41,877 nt of DNA from Nevskiales bacterium (GCA_035574475.1 DATLYR010000233.1:1-41877), one strand, 5' to 3'; positions 9,118 through 19,185 are shown, numbered from the stretch's first letter. The notes: generated by a model from the letters alone, not told the origin. Numbers and translations are program-made.

Positions 9118-11999
9118 TACAGGTTGTTCTCCAGATTGTCCGACGTCGTCCCCAGCAAGCACTGCCAAAGCGACCGCACGCCGGCACGATATTCGCCGAA
9201 TTCAGTATCCGCGACCACCGCCGGCAGCTCCTGCAGAGTCAGTGCGTGCACGCGCTTCCGGTAGGCGCGATAGGCGTCAGCAAGCAGCGTCGCCTCCGCG
9301 GGGGACAGCGCCCCGGCGGCATACAGGGCGTCGATCTGCCGGATGTTGTCGGTGTACTGCACCAGCTCTGGCCGTCGTGCGGCATCGCGCAGGACGGCGT
9401 ATTGCACCATAAACTCGATGTCCGTGATACCGCCGCGACCGTGCTTGAGGTCGAAGCAGCCCGAGCTGTGGTCGCCGAGCTTCTCGTACATCTTTTCTCG
9501 CATGGCCCGGATCTCCTCCCGCAGCTTACCGGCCACGCGCGGCTGGCACAGCACCTCGCGCCGCAGGGCATCGAAGGCCTCGCCGACCCTGGCGTTGCCG
9601 GCGATGGGGCGGGCACGTACCAGGGCCTGATGTTCCCAGGTCCAGGCCTTTTCCAGCTGGTAGCGGCGGTATCCGTCCAGGCTCGTGACCAGCAGGCCGG
9701 AGCTACCACTGGGGCGCAACTGCATGTCCACCGCGTAAGCCACGCCACTCGGCATCTGCGCGCTCAGTATATGGATGAGCTTCTGGCCCAGGCGGGTGAA
9801 GAAGGCGCCATGATCGAGCGGCTTTACACCGTCCGTCGCCTGTCCTTCGATGCCGTCGTGCACGAAAACCAGATCGAGATCGGAACCGTACCCCAGCTCG
9901 ATGCCGCCCAGCTTGCCGAAGGCAATCACCGCAAAGCCGGCCTCGGAGCCGTCCTCGCGCAGTGGGCGCCCGTGCCGCGCCCTCATCTGCTGCCAGGCCA
10001 GGCGCAGAGCATGCTGCACGATGATCTCGGCGATGTCGGTGAGATGGTCGCTGACGATCATCAGCGGCATGGCGCCACTGACATCCGCAGCGGCCACGCG
10101 CAGTACCCACGACTGCTTGAAACGCCGCAGCAGGTCCATCTGCGATTCCAGATCGTCCAGGCTGAGGGCCTGGGCTGCTTCCGCAAGTTCCCGCTCCAGT
10201 TCGGCGCGCGGCGCCGGCCGGTACAGGATGCGCGGATCCAGCAGCTCGTCCAGCAGCAACGGATGGCGTCGAATCTGCTGCGTGATCCAGGGGCTGGCCG
10301 CACACAGCGCCACCAGCTGCGACAGCGCCATGGGGCTTTCCACCAGCAGTGCCAGGTAAGTGGTACGTCCGGCCACGGCCTCGATCACCTGCAACACGCG
10401 CAGCAGGGCCGATTCGGGCTGCTCGCAGCCGCGCACGGCCCCGAACAGCAGCGGAAGCAGCTGGCTGAAGCGTCGCCGCCCTTGCTCACCGAGGCCACGG
10501 TAGACGGCGCTGCGACGCAGCTGGTGCAGGAATTCGAGGCTGGCGGTCGCCTGCGGTAACCCCTGCGCACTCAACAGACGCAGGGCCTCTGCGTCATCGA
10601 CCGTTTCCTCCCAGATGGCGGCAACCTGCGCCACTGCCGCTTCATCCGCAGCGCGTGCCTGCGGGGCGGCGAACACCTGCTCGAACTGCTGGTGGACACG
10701 CGCACGGTGCCGGTCCAGTTCGGCCAGGAAGGCCGGCCAGTCCGCAAACCCCATGGCAAAGGCCAGTGCGGCGCGGCGTTCCGCGTCCGCAGGCAAGTCA
10801 TGGGTTTGCTGATCCTGCCAGGCCTGCAGGCGGTTCTCGGTACGCCGCAGAAAAATGTATGCCTCGCGCAGGCTGCGCACGGCATAGGCCGGCAACAAAC
10901 CCTCCTGCTCCAATACGTCGAGGGTCAGCATGAGGCTACGCTGCTGCAGGGCACGGTCCTGACCGCCGCGGATCAGCTGGAAGGCCTGGGCGATGAATTC
11001 GACTTCGCGGATGCCGCCGGCGCCGAGCTTGATGTTGTCTTTGTAGCCGTTACGGTGCAGCTGCTGCTCGATCAGGCTCTTCATTTCGCGCAGCGACTCG
11101 AAGGCGCCGAAATCCAGGTAACGCCGGTAGACGAACGGCCGCAGCGTCTCCAGTAACCGATCGCCCGCCGCACGATCGCCGGCGACCGGACGGGCCTTGA
11201 TCAGCGCATAGCGCTCCCACTCGCGTCCGTGCGTCTGGTAATACTGCTCCATTGCGTCCACATGCATGACCAGCGGGCCGCTCTTTCCGAACGGGCGCAG
11301 TAGTGTGTCCACGCGGTAAACAAAACCGTCCGCCGTCGGCTCGCTCAGCGCCCGTACCATGGCCTGCGCCAGGCGGCGACAGTATTCCTCGTGCTCCAGC
11401 GGGTGCGGTCCGTCACTGACGCCGTCCGCATCGTAGGCCAGGATCAGATCGATATCCGACGAGAAATTCAGCTCCCTCCCCCCCAGCTTGCCCATGCCGA
11501 GCACGATGAGGCGTGCAGCGGCATCGGTGCCGCGCAGCAGGCCGTGCCGCGCACTGAAATCGCGTTCCAGCCAGACCAGCGCGGCTTCCACGCAGGCATC
11601 GGCCAGGTCCGACAGCTCGGCCAGTGTCTCCGGCAGGCTGGCCCAGCCCGCCAGATCGCGCCAGGCGATGCGCACCAGCTCGCGATTGCGCCGCTTGCGC
11701 AGCACGCGCATCAGTTCGGGCAATGTGGCCGCAGACTGCTGATCCGCATGCAGCCGATAGCTGAGCTCTCCGGGCCTGTAGGCTCTTAGCAGATCTCCGC
11801 CCTGGGCCAGCTCCTCCAGTAAAAGCGGATCGCGCAGGCAAGACTGTGCAACAAAAGGGCTAGCAGCCCAAACCGTGAACAAGCTCGAACACAGCGATTC
11901 TGGCAACTGGACATGTCCGTTTCGTATCCAGGATTGCCACTGCTGGCCGACCCGTGTTTTGAGCAGTGGAGGCAGGCCGGCGATCGGATCAGAACTCAT
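9117..11999 (-). CDS. glnE: Bifunctional glutamine synthetase adenylyltransferase/deadenylase (ATase)
   Basis: A 960-aa enzyme (E. coli 946 aa) that adenylylates glutamine synthetase to switch it off and removes AMP to switch it on, under control of PII/PII-UMP and glutamine. It has two nucleotidyltransferase-fold domains. The N-terminal deadenylase carries GMGKLGGRELNFSSDIDLI (about 168-186); the C-terminal adenylylase carries FGKLGGIELGYGSDLDLVFVHD-like residues (about 692-712). The regulatory linker lies between. Its ATG overlaps the stop of the upstream glycosyltransferase (ATGA, 11996-11999), and its own TAA overlaps the next ATG (TAATG). It is therefore sandwiched in an LPS operon although its job is nitrogen control. 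glnE also neighbours ilvE and waa genes in Pseudomonas. Confidence 0.96.
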   Translation of the reverse strand: MSSDPIAGLPPLLKTRVGQQWQSWIRNGHVQLPESLCSSLFTVWAASPFVAQSCLRDPLLLEELAQGGDLLRAYRPGELSYRLHADQQSAATLPELMRVLRKRRNRELVRIAWRDLAGWASLPETLAELSDLADACVEAALVWLERDFSARHGLLRGTDAAARLIVLGMGKLGGRELNFSSDIDLILAYDADGVSDGPHPLEHEEYCRRLAQAMVRALSEPTADGFVYRVDTLLRPFGKSGPLVMHVDAMEQYYQTHGREWERYALIKARPVAGDRAAGDRLLETLRPFVYRRYLDFGAFESLREMKSLIEQQLHRNGYKDNIKLGAGGIREVEFIAQAFQLIRGGQDRALQQRSLMLTLDVLEQEGLLPAYAVRSLREAYIFLRRTENRLQAWQDQQTHDLPADAERRAALAFAMGFADWPAFLAELDRHRARVHQQFEQVFAAPQARAADEAAVAQVAAIWEETVDDAEALRLLSAQGLPQATASLEFLHQLRRSAVYRGLGEQGRRRFSQLLPLLFGAVRGCEQPESALLRVLQVIEAVAGRTTYLALLVESPMALSQLVALCAASPWITQQIRRHPLLLDELLDPRILYRPAPRAELERELAEAAQALSLDDLESQMDLLRRFKQSWVLRVAAADVSGAMPLMIVSDHLTDIAEIIVQHALRLAWQQMRARHGRPLREDGSEAGFAVIAFGKLGGIELGYGSDLDLVFVHDGIEGQATDGVKPLDHGAFFTRLGQKLIHILSAQMPSGVAYAVDMQLRPSGSSGLLVTSLDGYRRYQLEKAWTWEHQALVRARPIAGNARVGEAFDALRREVLCQPRVAGKLREEIRAMREKMYEKLGDHSSGCFDLKHGRGGITDIEFMVQYAVLRDAARRPELVQYTDNIRQIDALYAAGALSPAEATLLADAYRAYRKRVHALTLQELPAVVADTEFGEYRAGVRSLWQCLLGTTSDNLENNL

Positions 12000-13159
12000 C
12001 CGGTATGCCGCTTTTCCGCGGCAACTGCTTGCAGTAGATCAAGTGTGGCTTGCATCTTCGATTCGATCCCATGGCGCTCAGCCAGCCTGCGCGCCGCAAT
12101 CGAGGCTTGCTGGATTCGGCCAGCGTCGCACCATGTACGTAATGCCTGCACCAGCTTCTCGCGACCATCCGAGAGCGAGAATACGCTGCCTTGTACATCA
12201 GATTCGATCAGTTCGCTGCCCCCGTTGCTATCGGTAGTAACTACGGGCATGCCTGAAGCCAGCGCCTCGATCGTGGCGTTGGCAAACGGATCATAGCGTG
12301 TGGGCAGGACATAAACGTCGGCTGCGCCGTAACATGCCTCTGGATCAGTTCGTGCACCCAGAAAACGCACTTCATTAGCGATGCCCAGAGCCCGTGCACG
12401 CGCTTCGTAGCGTGGCTGACCGGAGTCCCTACCCACTACCAGTAATCGTGCGTGTGGATGGGTCGCAGTCACGAACGGGAAAGCCTCGAGCAGCAGGTCC
12501 AGACCCTTGCGTGGGAATCCACTGCCAAGGAAAAGAAACACCACATGATCGGGCGCAAAGCCTGCCTCGCGTCTGATCACCGCCCCCCGTCCATCACGAT
12601 GCCGGGGATGGAAACGCTCAAGGTCAACGCCATTGTAGATGACTTCGATAGCGGCTTCCGGCACCCCATATCGCTGCATTACGTCACGCTTCACCATGGC
12701 CGCATTGGTAATTATCCGGCGGTAAGCACCAGCCGCGAAACAGCGTTGCTCGATTGCCAGTGCTACTCGATCTTTGAACCGCAGCTGGGTCGGGCGGGAA
12801 CTCGCCGCGCCAACGAAGTCGCTCATGGCATCAAGCTGGGTCTGGTAACAGCCGCCACCCATACGCACTATGTCCTGACTCCAGGTACGTCCCAAGCCAA
12901 ACACTACGTCGTATTCATTGCCATGCTTACGCACATAACGTTCTACGGCGCGCGCGAATGCCCAGCGCCGCCACCCTGGTCCCAGGGCGAAGTTATGGAG
13001 CACAACGAAACGTGCGCGCGGATGCGGAGATTCCCGATGACTGCGACACACAATGGTCACCTCGTGACCACGCTCGCACAGGTATTGGGCCAAGTAGTTG
13101 AGATAGCGCTCGGTGCCTCCGCTATGGGCATGGCGCATATGGGTCAAACAAATACGCAT
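11996..13159 (-). CDS. Glycosyltransferase family 4, WaaG-like LPS core glycosyltransferase
   Basis: A 387-aa GT-B glycosyltransferase. The N-terminal domain begins MRICLTHMRHAHSGGTERYL, with a WaaG-like GGCY segment (MGGGCYQTQLDA). The C-terminal donor domain has LFLGSGFPRKGLDLLLEAF, RLLVVGRDSG, VRFLGARTDPEACYGAADV and the donor-site stretch YDPFANATIEALASGMPVVTT. WaaG transfers the first glucose of the outer core onto heptose II; the same reaction is likely but unproven here. It is the first gene of the minus-strand run toward waaF. Its start lies only 18 nt beyond the groEL terminator, leaving little room for a promoter, and its stop overlaps glnE by 4 nt. Codon use is less GC-rich than that of glnE. 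Confidence 0.85.
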   Translation of the reverse strand: MRICLTHMRHAHSGGTERYLNYLAQYLCERGHEVTIVCRSHRESPHPRARFVVLHNFALGPGWRRWAFARAVERYVRKHGNEYDVVFGLGRTWSQDIVRMGGGCYQTQLDAMSDFVGAASSRPTQLRFKDRVALAIEQRCFAAGAYRRIITNAAMVKRDVMQRYGVPEAAIEVIYNGVDLERFHPRHRDGRGAVIRREAGFAPDHVVFLFLGSGFPRKGLDLLLEAFPFVTATHPHARLLVVGRDSGQPRYEARARALGIANEVRFLGARTDPEACYGAADVYVLPTRYDPFANATIEALASGMPVVTTDSNGGSELIESDVQGSVFSLSDGREKLVQALRTWCDAGRIQQASIAARRLAERHGIESKMQATLDLLQAVAAEKRHTG

Positions 13160-13177
13160 GACAGCACTCTAGCAAAG

Positions 13178-13205
13178 ACAAAGGCCCCGTTGCCGGGGCC
13201 TTTGT
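13178..13205 (-). terminator. Intrinsic terminator of groESL
   Basis: A perfect 12-bp inverted repeat (13178-13189 against 13194-13205, loop of 4) lies 24 bp past the groEL stop. The core reads AAAGGCCCCG...CGGGGCCTTT, followed on the minus strand by TTTGTCTTTG. This is a strong hairpin with a moderately U-rich tail, typical of rho-independent termination. The hairpin is symmetric, but no plus-strand gene ends here. Confidence 0.88.
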
Positions 13206-13229
13206 GCTCGACCTGTGAGAATATGGCGA

Positions 13230-14867
<1,638 letters not shown>

Positions 14868-14902
14868 CTATGTCCTCTCGTCTGAATTCGTTTGGTGGGG
14901 TT

Positions 14903-14936
14903 CTGTCATCCCGGCAAAGACCGGAATCCAGTGCCT
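14903..14936. repeat. Dispersed palindromic repeat in the groES-groEL gap
   Basis: The stretch contains CTGTCATCCCGGCAAAGACC followed by GGAATCCAGTGCCT and folds as CCGG...CCGG. The 16-base word CCGGAATCCAGTGCCT (14921-14936) recurs exactly at 32765-32780 in the prs-tRNA gap, next to a similar palindrome. It resembles the short TCATCCCGGCRAAGGCCGGAATCC-type repeats scattered through many proteobacterial genomes. It lies inside the groESL transcript, so it could form a hairpin between the two coding regions. Confidence 0.6.
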
Positions 14937-14955
14937 CTCTGAGGTCCGCGGTGCT

Positions 14956-15243
14956 TCAGGTCAGGATGGCCATGATGTCTTCTTCGCGCATCACGACCAG
15001 TTCCTGACCATCGAGCTTGACCTCGGTGCCCGAGTACTTGCCGAACAGCACCTTGTCGCCGACCTTGACATCCAGGGGACGAACCTTGCCGTCCTCCAGG
15101 ATTTTGCCGTTGCCGACCGCCATCACTTCACCGCGGATCGGCTTCTCGGCTGCGGTATCCGGGATCACGATGCCGCCGGCCGTCTTGGTTTCGGCCTCCA
15201 GGCGCTTCACGATCACGCGATCATGCAGGGGACGAATCTTCAT
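14956..15243 (-). CDS. groES: Co-chaperonin GroES (Hsp10)
   Basis: The 95-aa lid subunit of the GroEL/GroES chaperonin, which forms a heptameric dome over the folding chamber. The whole sequence is canonical: [20 protein letters not shown], the mobile loop [20 protein letters not shown] that binds GroEL, and [26 protein letters not shown] lies 11-16 nt before the ATG. It is first in the groESL operon; its leader of about 100 nt begins in the CIRCE element and contains a small AU hairpin immediately before the Shine-Dalgarno sequence. Confidence 0.98.
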   Translation of the reverse strand: MKIRPLHDRVIVKRLEAETKTAGGIVIPDTAAEKPIRGEVMAVGNGKILEDGKVRPLDVKVGDKVLFGKYSGTEVKLDGQELVVMREEDIMAILT

Positions 15244-15259
15244 GGGTTAGTGACTCCTT

Positions 15260-15278
15260 GAAAAATATGGTATTTTTC
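15260..15278 (-). other. AU-only hairpin beside the groES Shine-Dalgarno sequence
   Basis: GAAAAATA (15260-15267 as read on the plus strand) and TATTTTTC (15271-15278) are perfect inverted repeats with a 3-nt loop. In the groES mRNA the hairpin ends directly against the AAGGAG ribosome-binding site. Its composition contrasts sharply with the GC-rich surroundings. It is too weak and wrongly placed for a terminator; a role in mRNA stability or temperature-sensitive initiation is only a possibility. Confidence 0.5.
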
Positions 15279-15325
15279 TACATGGGCGGCATTCTTGAAG
15301 AGCCGGCCGCCCACCCGGCAGTCTA

Positions 15326-15352
15326 TTAGCACTCGCCTTTGGTGAGTGCTAA
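15326..15352 (-). promoter_or_regulatory. CIRCE operator (HrcA binding site) of groESL
   Basis: TTAGCACTC, nine bases, GAGTGCTAA: a perfect match to the CIRCE inverted repeat bound by the heat-shock repressor HrcA. Its upstream end (for groES) touches the -10 box at 15352-15357, so the transcription start should fall inside it. HrcA binding there would block transcription, and the transcript would carry the CIRCE stem-loop at its 5' end. This is established for CIRCE operons in general; hrcA itself is not in the window. Confidence 0.95.
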
Positions 15353-15379
15353 TAATAGCCGCGAGTTATCCAGAGTCAA
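15352..15379 (-). promoter_or_regulatory. Sigma-70-type promoter of groESL
   Basis: On the minus strand TTGACT (15374-15379), 16 nt, TATTAT (15352-15357): one mismatch from consensus in each box. The -10 box runs directly into CIRCE, as expected for a vegetative promoter controlled by HrcA repression. No convincing additional sigma-32 promoter was recognised. Confidence 0.85.
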
Positions 15380-15475
15380 GGGTCCGATTGCCGTACCCGA
15401 CCCGATTTGTCATTCTGGGCCGCCCGCGCCGGCCCGGAACGCTTGTTCACGATCTTTCGCCAGGAGTTTTTGCCC

Positions 15476-16762
15476 ATGAAACAGCCTAGTTTGCGCAAGG
15501 TCGCCATTCTCGGCGGCGCACGCATCCCCTTCTGCCGCTCCAACACCGCCTACGCCACCCTGAGCAACAAGGACATGCTGACCAGCGCGTTCAGCGCCCT
15601 GGTCAAGCGGTACAAGCTGCAGGGTGAACGCCTGGGACAAGTCGCGGCCGGCGCGGTGCTCAAGCACTCGCGCGATTTCAACCTGTGCCGCGAGTCGGTG
15701 CTGTCCTCCGGGCTGGCGCCGGAAACCCCGGCCTGCGACCTGCAGATGGCCTGCGGCACCGGGCTGGAGGCCACACTGCTGATCGCCAACAAGATCGCGC
15801 TGGGCCAGATCGAGGCCGGCATCGCCGGCGGCGTGGACACCACCTCCGACGCGCCGATCGGCGTCAGCGAGGGGCTGCGCAAGATCTTGCTCGAAGCCAA
15901 CCGCGGCAAGACCGCGGCCGACCGGCTCAAGGCCTTCCTCAAGTTTCGGCCCAAGGACCTGATCCCGCTCATACCCGGCGTGGCCGAGCCCAGAACCGGT
16001 CTGTCGATGGGCGAAAGCTGCGAACTGATGGTCAAGGAATGGAAAATCAGCCGCGAGGAGCAGGACCGGCTGGCCTATGAAAGCCACATGAAGGCCGCCA
16101 AAGCCTATGAGGAAGGTTTCTTCGATGATCTCGTCGTCCCCTTCAACGGCGTCGAGCGCGACAACAACCTGCGCGCCGACACCACACTGGAGAAACTGGC
16201 CACGCTCAAGCCGGCTTTCGACAAAAAGAGCGGCCAGGGCACGCTGACCGCCGGCAATTCCACGCCGCTGACCGACGGCGCCTCGGCCGTGCTGCTGGCG
16301 TCCGAGGAATGGGCCAAGCGGCACAACCTGCCGGTGCTGGCTTATCTGGTGGACGGCGAAACCGCGGCCGTGGACTTCGTCGGCAAGAAGGAAGGCCTGC
16401 TGATGGCGCCGGCCTATGCGGTGCCGCGCCTGCTGTCGCGCCATGGACTGACACTGCAGGACTTCGACTACTACGAGATCCACGAGGCCTTCGCTGGCCA
16501 GGTGCTATGCACGCTCAAGGCCTGGGAGTCGGAAACCTTCTGCCGCGACCGACTGGGCCTGCCCAAGCCACTGGGTTCGATCGACCGCAGCAAGCTCAAC
16601 GTCAAAGGCAGCTCACTGGCCGTCGGCCATCCCTTCGCCGCCACCGGCGGGCGCATCGTGCCGACCCTGGCCAAGCTGCTGCACCAGAAGGGCTCGGGCC
16701 GCGGCCTGATCTCGATCTGCGCCGCCGGCGGCCAGGGCGTGACCGCCATCCTGGAGCGCTGA
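15476..16762 (+). CDS. Acetyl-CoA C-acyltransferase (thiolase), FadI-like
   Basis: A 428-aa thiolase that reversibly cleaves 3-ketoacyl-CoA with CoA (beta-oxidation) or condenses two acetyl-CoA. The nucleophilic cysteine is in MACGTGLEA, the catalytic histidine in AVGHPFAATGGR, and the second cysteine in ICAAGGQG. Segments such as PIGVSEGLRKIL, GLSMGES and AGNSTPLTDGAS follow E. coli FadI closely, so it looks like a trifunctional-complex beta subunit. No FadJ/FadB partner lies beside it, so substrate range is open. The ATG at 15476 has a clear AGGAG ribosome-binding site (15462-15466); the frame extends upstream to 15407 without such a signal. It is divergent from groES. Confidence 0.88.
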   Translation: MKQPSLRKVAILGGARIPFCRSNTAYATLSNKDMLTSAFSALVKRYKLQGERLGQVAAGAVLKHSRDFNLCRESVLSSGLAPETPACDLQMACGTGLEATLLIANKIALGQIEAGIAGGVDTTSDAPIGVSEGLRKILLEANRGKTAADRLKAFLKFRPKDLIPLIPGVAEPRTGLSMGESCELMVKEWKISREEQDRLAYESHMKAAKAYEEGFFDDLVVPFNGVERDNNLRADTTLEKLATLKPAFDKKSGQGTLTAGNSTPLTDGASAVLLASEEWAKRHNLPVLAYLVDGETAAVDFVGKKEGLLMAPAYAVPRLLSRHGLTLQDFDYYEIHEAFAGQVLCTLKAWESETFCRDRLGLPKPLGSIDRSKLNVKGSSLAVGHPFAATGGRIVPTLAKLLHQKGSGRGLISICAAGGQGVTAILER

Positions 16763-16801
16763 CCGGATTCCGTCGGACGACACGCACGATAGGGAGACAC
16801 G

Positions 16802-18184
16802 ATGAGCCTGTTCCGCACCAAGCCACTCAATGCCGATCACAACCCGAGCGACCTGCGCCGCGTGCTGAACGCCTGGGACCTCACGCTGCTCGGCATCGGC
16901 TGCATCATCGGCACCGGCATCTTCGTGCTCACCGGCATCACGGCGGCGACCACTACCGGGCCCGCCATCGTGCTGGCCTTCGTCGTATCCGGCTTAGCCT
17001 GCGCGTTCGCGGCGCTCTCGTACGCGGAGCTCGCCTCGAGCTATGGCGGCTGTGGCAGCGCCTACGGTTACGCCTACGCCTCGCTCGGCGAGTTCATCGC
17101 TTGGATCATCGGCTGGGATCTGATCCTCGAATACCTGCTCTCGACCGCGACCGTCGCCGTCGGCTGGTCACGCTACTTCGGCCGTGGGCTGGAGCTCATC
17201 GGCCTGCCGCTACCGGAGACCCTGCTCAAGTGCCCGGCCGATGGCGGTCTCATCAACCTGCCGGCGGTCGGCATCGTCATGGCGCTCGCCATCCTGCTTG
17301 CCATCGGCGTCAAGCAAAGCGCACGTTTCAACAATGCCATCGTGCTCATCAAGCTCGGCACGCTGGGCATCTTCATCGCGCTGGCCTCGCAGCACGTGAA
17401 CCCCCAGAACTGGACGCCCTTCATGCCCTTCGGCTGGGAGGGTGTGATGCACGGCGCCGCCATCATCTTCTTCGCCTACATCGGCTTCGACGCGGTTTCG
17501 ACCGCCGCCGAGGAATGCGTCAAGCCGCGTCGTGACCTGCCCATCGGCATCCTCGGCAGTCTCGGCATCTGCACGTTGCTGTACATCATCGTGTCGGCGC
17601 TGCTGACCGGCGTCGTGCCGTACGCGACGCTCGACACGGCCTCGCCGATGGCCGACGCGCTCAAGGCGCTCGGCTACCAGTGGGGCCTCGCGCTCGTCAC
17701 TGCCGGCGCGATCGCCGGCTTGACGACGGTGATGCTGGTGCTCTACTACGGGCTCACGCGCGTGTTTCTCGCCATGTCGCGCGACGGCCTGCTGCCGTCG
17801 GTGTTTTCGGCGGTGAACCACAACACGCACACACCGGTGCGCATCATCCTCGTCAGCGGCGTGGTGATGGCGCTCACCGCCGGACTCACCCCGATCCATG
17901 CCCTCGCCGAGCTGGTCAACATGGGCACGCTGGCCGCCTTCGTGCTGGTCTGCGCCGGCGTGATCCTCCTGCGCCACACCCATCCCGATCTGCCGCGCCC
18001 GTTCAAAGTGCCGTTCGGTCCGGTGATCCCGATGCTCGGCATCCTGTTCTGCGGCTACTTGATGTACAGCCTGCCCGTCGTGACTTGGCTGCGCTTCATG
18101 GTCTGGATGCTGATCGGACTCGTCATCTACTTCGTTTATTCGCGGCGCAACAGTCTGCTCGAAAAGGTGCCCAGCTCGACGTGA
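16802..18184 (+). CDS. APC-family amino acid permease
   Basis: A 460-aa secondary transporter of the amino acid-polyamine-organocation superfamily with about 12 or more hydrophobic helices in the inner membrane. The TM1 unwound-helix motif is GIGCIIGTGIFVLTG (about 31-45), and a characteristic TM6 segment is FFAYIGFDAVSTAAEE. It resembles cationic-amino-acid-transporter-like and YfnA-type proteins. The substrate cannot be read from the sequence. AGGGAGA precedes the ATG at 16802. The gene lies 39 bp after the thiolase, and its TGA overlaps the GTG start of hemH (GTGA, 18181-18184), so the two are probably co-translated. Confidence 0.87.
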   Translation: MSLFRTKPLNADHNPSDLRRVLNAWDLTLLGIGCIIGTGIFVLTGITAATTTGPAIVLAFVVSGLACAFAALSYAELASSYGGCGSAYGYAYASLGEFIAWIIGWDLILEYLLSTATVAVGWSRYFGRGLELIGLPLPETLLKCPADGGLINLPAVGIVMALAILLAIGVKQSARFNNAIVLIKLGTLGIFIALASQHVNPQNWTPFMPFGWEGVMHGAAIIFFAYIGFDAVSTAAEECVKPRRDLPIGILGSLGICTLLYIIVSALLTGVVPYATLDTASPMADALKALGYQWGLALVTAGAIAGLTTVMLVLYYGLTRVFLAMSRDGLLPSVFSAVNHNTHTPVRIILVSGVVMALTAGLTPIHALAELVNMGTLAAFVLVCAGVILLRHTHPDLPRPFKVPFGPVIPMLGILFCGYLMYSLPVVTWLRFMVWMLIGLVIYFVYSRRNSLLEKVPSST

Positions 18185-19185
18185 GCAGCCGCGTGCCCGA
18201 CACCGGCATCCTGCTGGTCAATCTCGGCACGCCGGCGGCACCGACCGCCGGCGCCATCCGCGCCTTCCTGCGCGAGTTCCTGCACGACCGGCGCGTGGTC
18301 GAGCTGACGCGCTGGCTGTGGTGCCCGATCCTGTACCTCTTCATCCTGCCGTTCCGGCCGCGCCGGCTGGTACACGCCTACCGCGCCATCTGGACCGCCG
18401 AGGGTTCGCCGCTGCTGGCGATCTCGCGGCGCCAGGCGGCGGCGCTGGAAGCGGCCGTCGGCGTGCCGGTGCAGCTGGGTATGCGCTACGGCCAGCCATC
18501 GATCGCGCAAGGCCTGCGCGCCCTGCGCGCCGCCGGCGCGGCGCGCGTGCTGGTGCTGCCGCTGTATCCGCAGTACTCCGCCACCACCACCGCTTCGGTA
18601 TTCGATGCCGTGGCTGACGCGCTGCGGCGCGAACGCGCCCTGCCGGAGCTGCGCTTCGTCATGGACTACCACGACGATCCCGGCTACATCGCCGCGCTGG
18701 CCGACAGCGTGCGCCGCCACTGGGCCGCCCACGGCCGCGGCGACAAGCTGCTGTTGTCCTTCCACGGCATTCCCCAGCAGTACGCGCGCGCGGGCGACCC
18801 CTATCATGGCCGCTGTCACATCACCGCGCGGCTGTTGGCACGGGCACTGGACCTGAAACCGGACGACTGGACCCTGGGCTTCCAAAGCCGCGTGGGCCGG
18901 GCGCCCTGGCTGCAGCCCTATACCGACCACCAGATCGAAGATCTGGCGGAGGCTGGAATCAAGACACTGGACGTGATCGCACCAGGATTCTCCGCCGACT
19001 GCCTGGAGACGCTGGAGGAGATCCGCCTGCGCTATGCGGAACTGTTCCGCGCCAAAGGCGGCGGCGCGTTGCGCTACATCCCCGCGCTGAACGACGACGA
19101 GGCGCACATCCGCGCCCTGGCGGCGCTGGCCCGGCGCCACCTGCGGGACGGGTGCGATGCTGCCGGCGGCGACGCTGGGGTATGA
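18181..19185 (+). CDS. hemH: Ferrochelatase
   Basis: A 334-aa class I ferrochelatase that inserts Fe2+ into protoporphyrin IX, the last step of protoheme synthesis, at the cytoplasmic membrane. It starts near TGILLVNLGTPAAPT. Other hallmarks are AMRYGQP-like MRYGQPSI, the LPLYPQYSATTTAS segment, the active-site LLSFHGIPQQY (H195), and PGFSADCLETLEEI near the end. The in-frame GTG at 18181 overlaps the permease stop (GTGA) and gives the usual N-terminus; a second GTG at 18193 is possible. The frame runs upstream into the permease, but that part is shadow. Its TGA overlaps the start of the efflux adaptor (ATGA), an odd coupling of heme synthesis to efflux. Confidence 0.95.
   Translation: MSSRVPDTGILLVNLGTPAAPTAGAIRAFLREFLHDRRVVELTRWLWCPILYLFILPFRPRRLVHAYRAIWTAEGSPLLAISRRQAAALEAAVGVPVQLGMRYGQPSIAQGLRALRAAGAARVLVLPLYPQYSATTTASVFDAVADALRRERALPELRFVMDYHDDPGYIAALADSVRRHWAAHGRGDKLLLSFHGIPQQYARAGDPYHGRCHITARLLARALDLKPDDWTLGFQSRVGRAPWLQPYTDHQIEDLAEAGIKTLDVIAPGFSADCLETLEEIRLRYAELFRAKGGGALRYIPALNDDEAHIRALAALARRHLRDGCDAAGGDAGV

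Noticed and set aside
15260-15278. AU hairpin in the groES leader considered as an intrinsic terminator
   Set aside because: The stem has only terminal G-C pairs and lies between the promoter and the ribosome-binding site of a highly expressed gene; attenuation there is unlikely.
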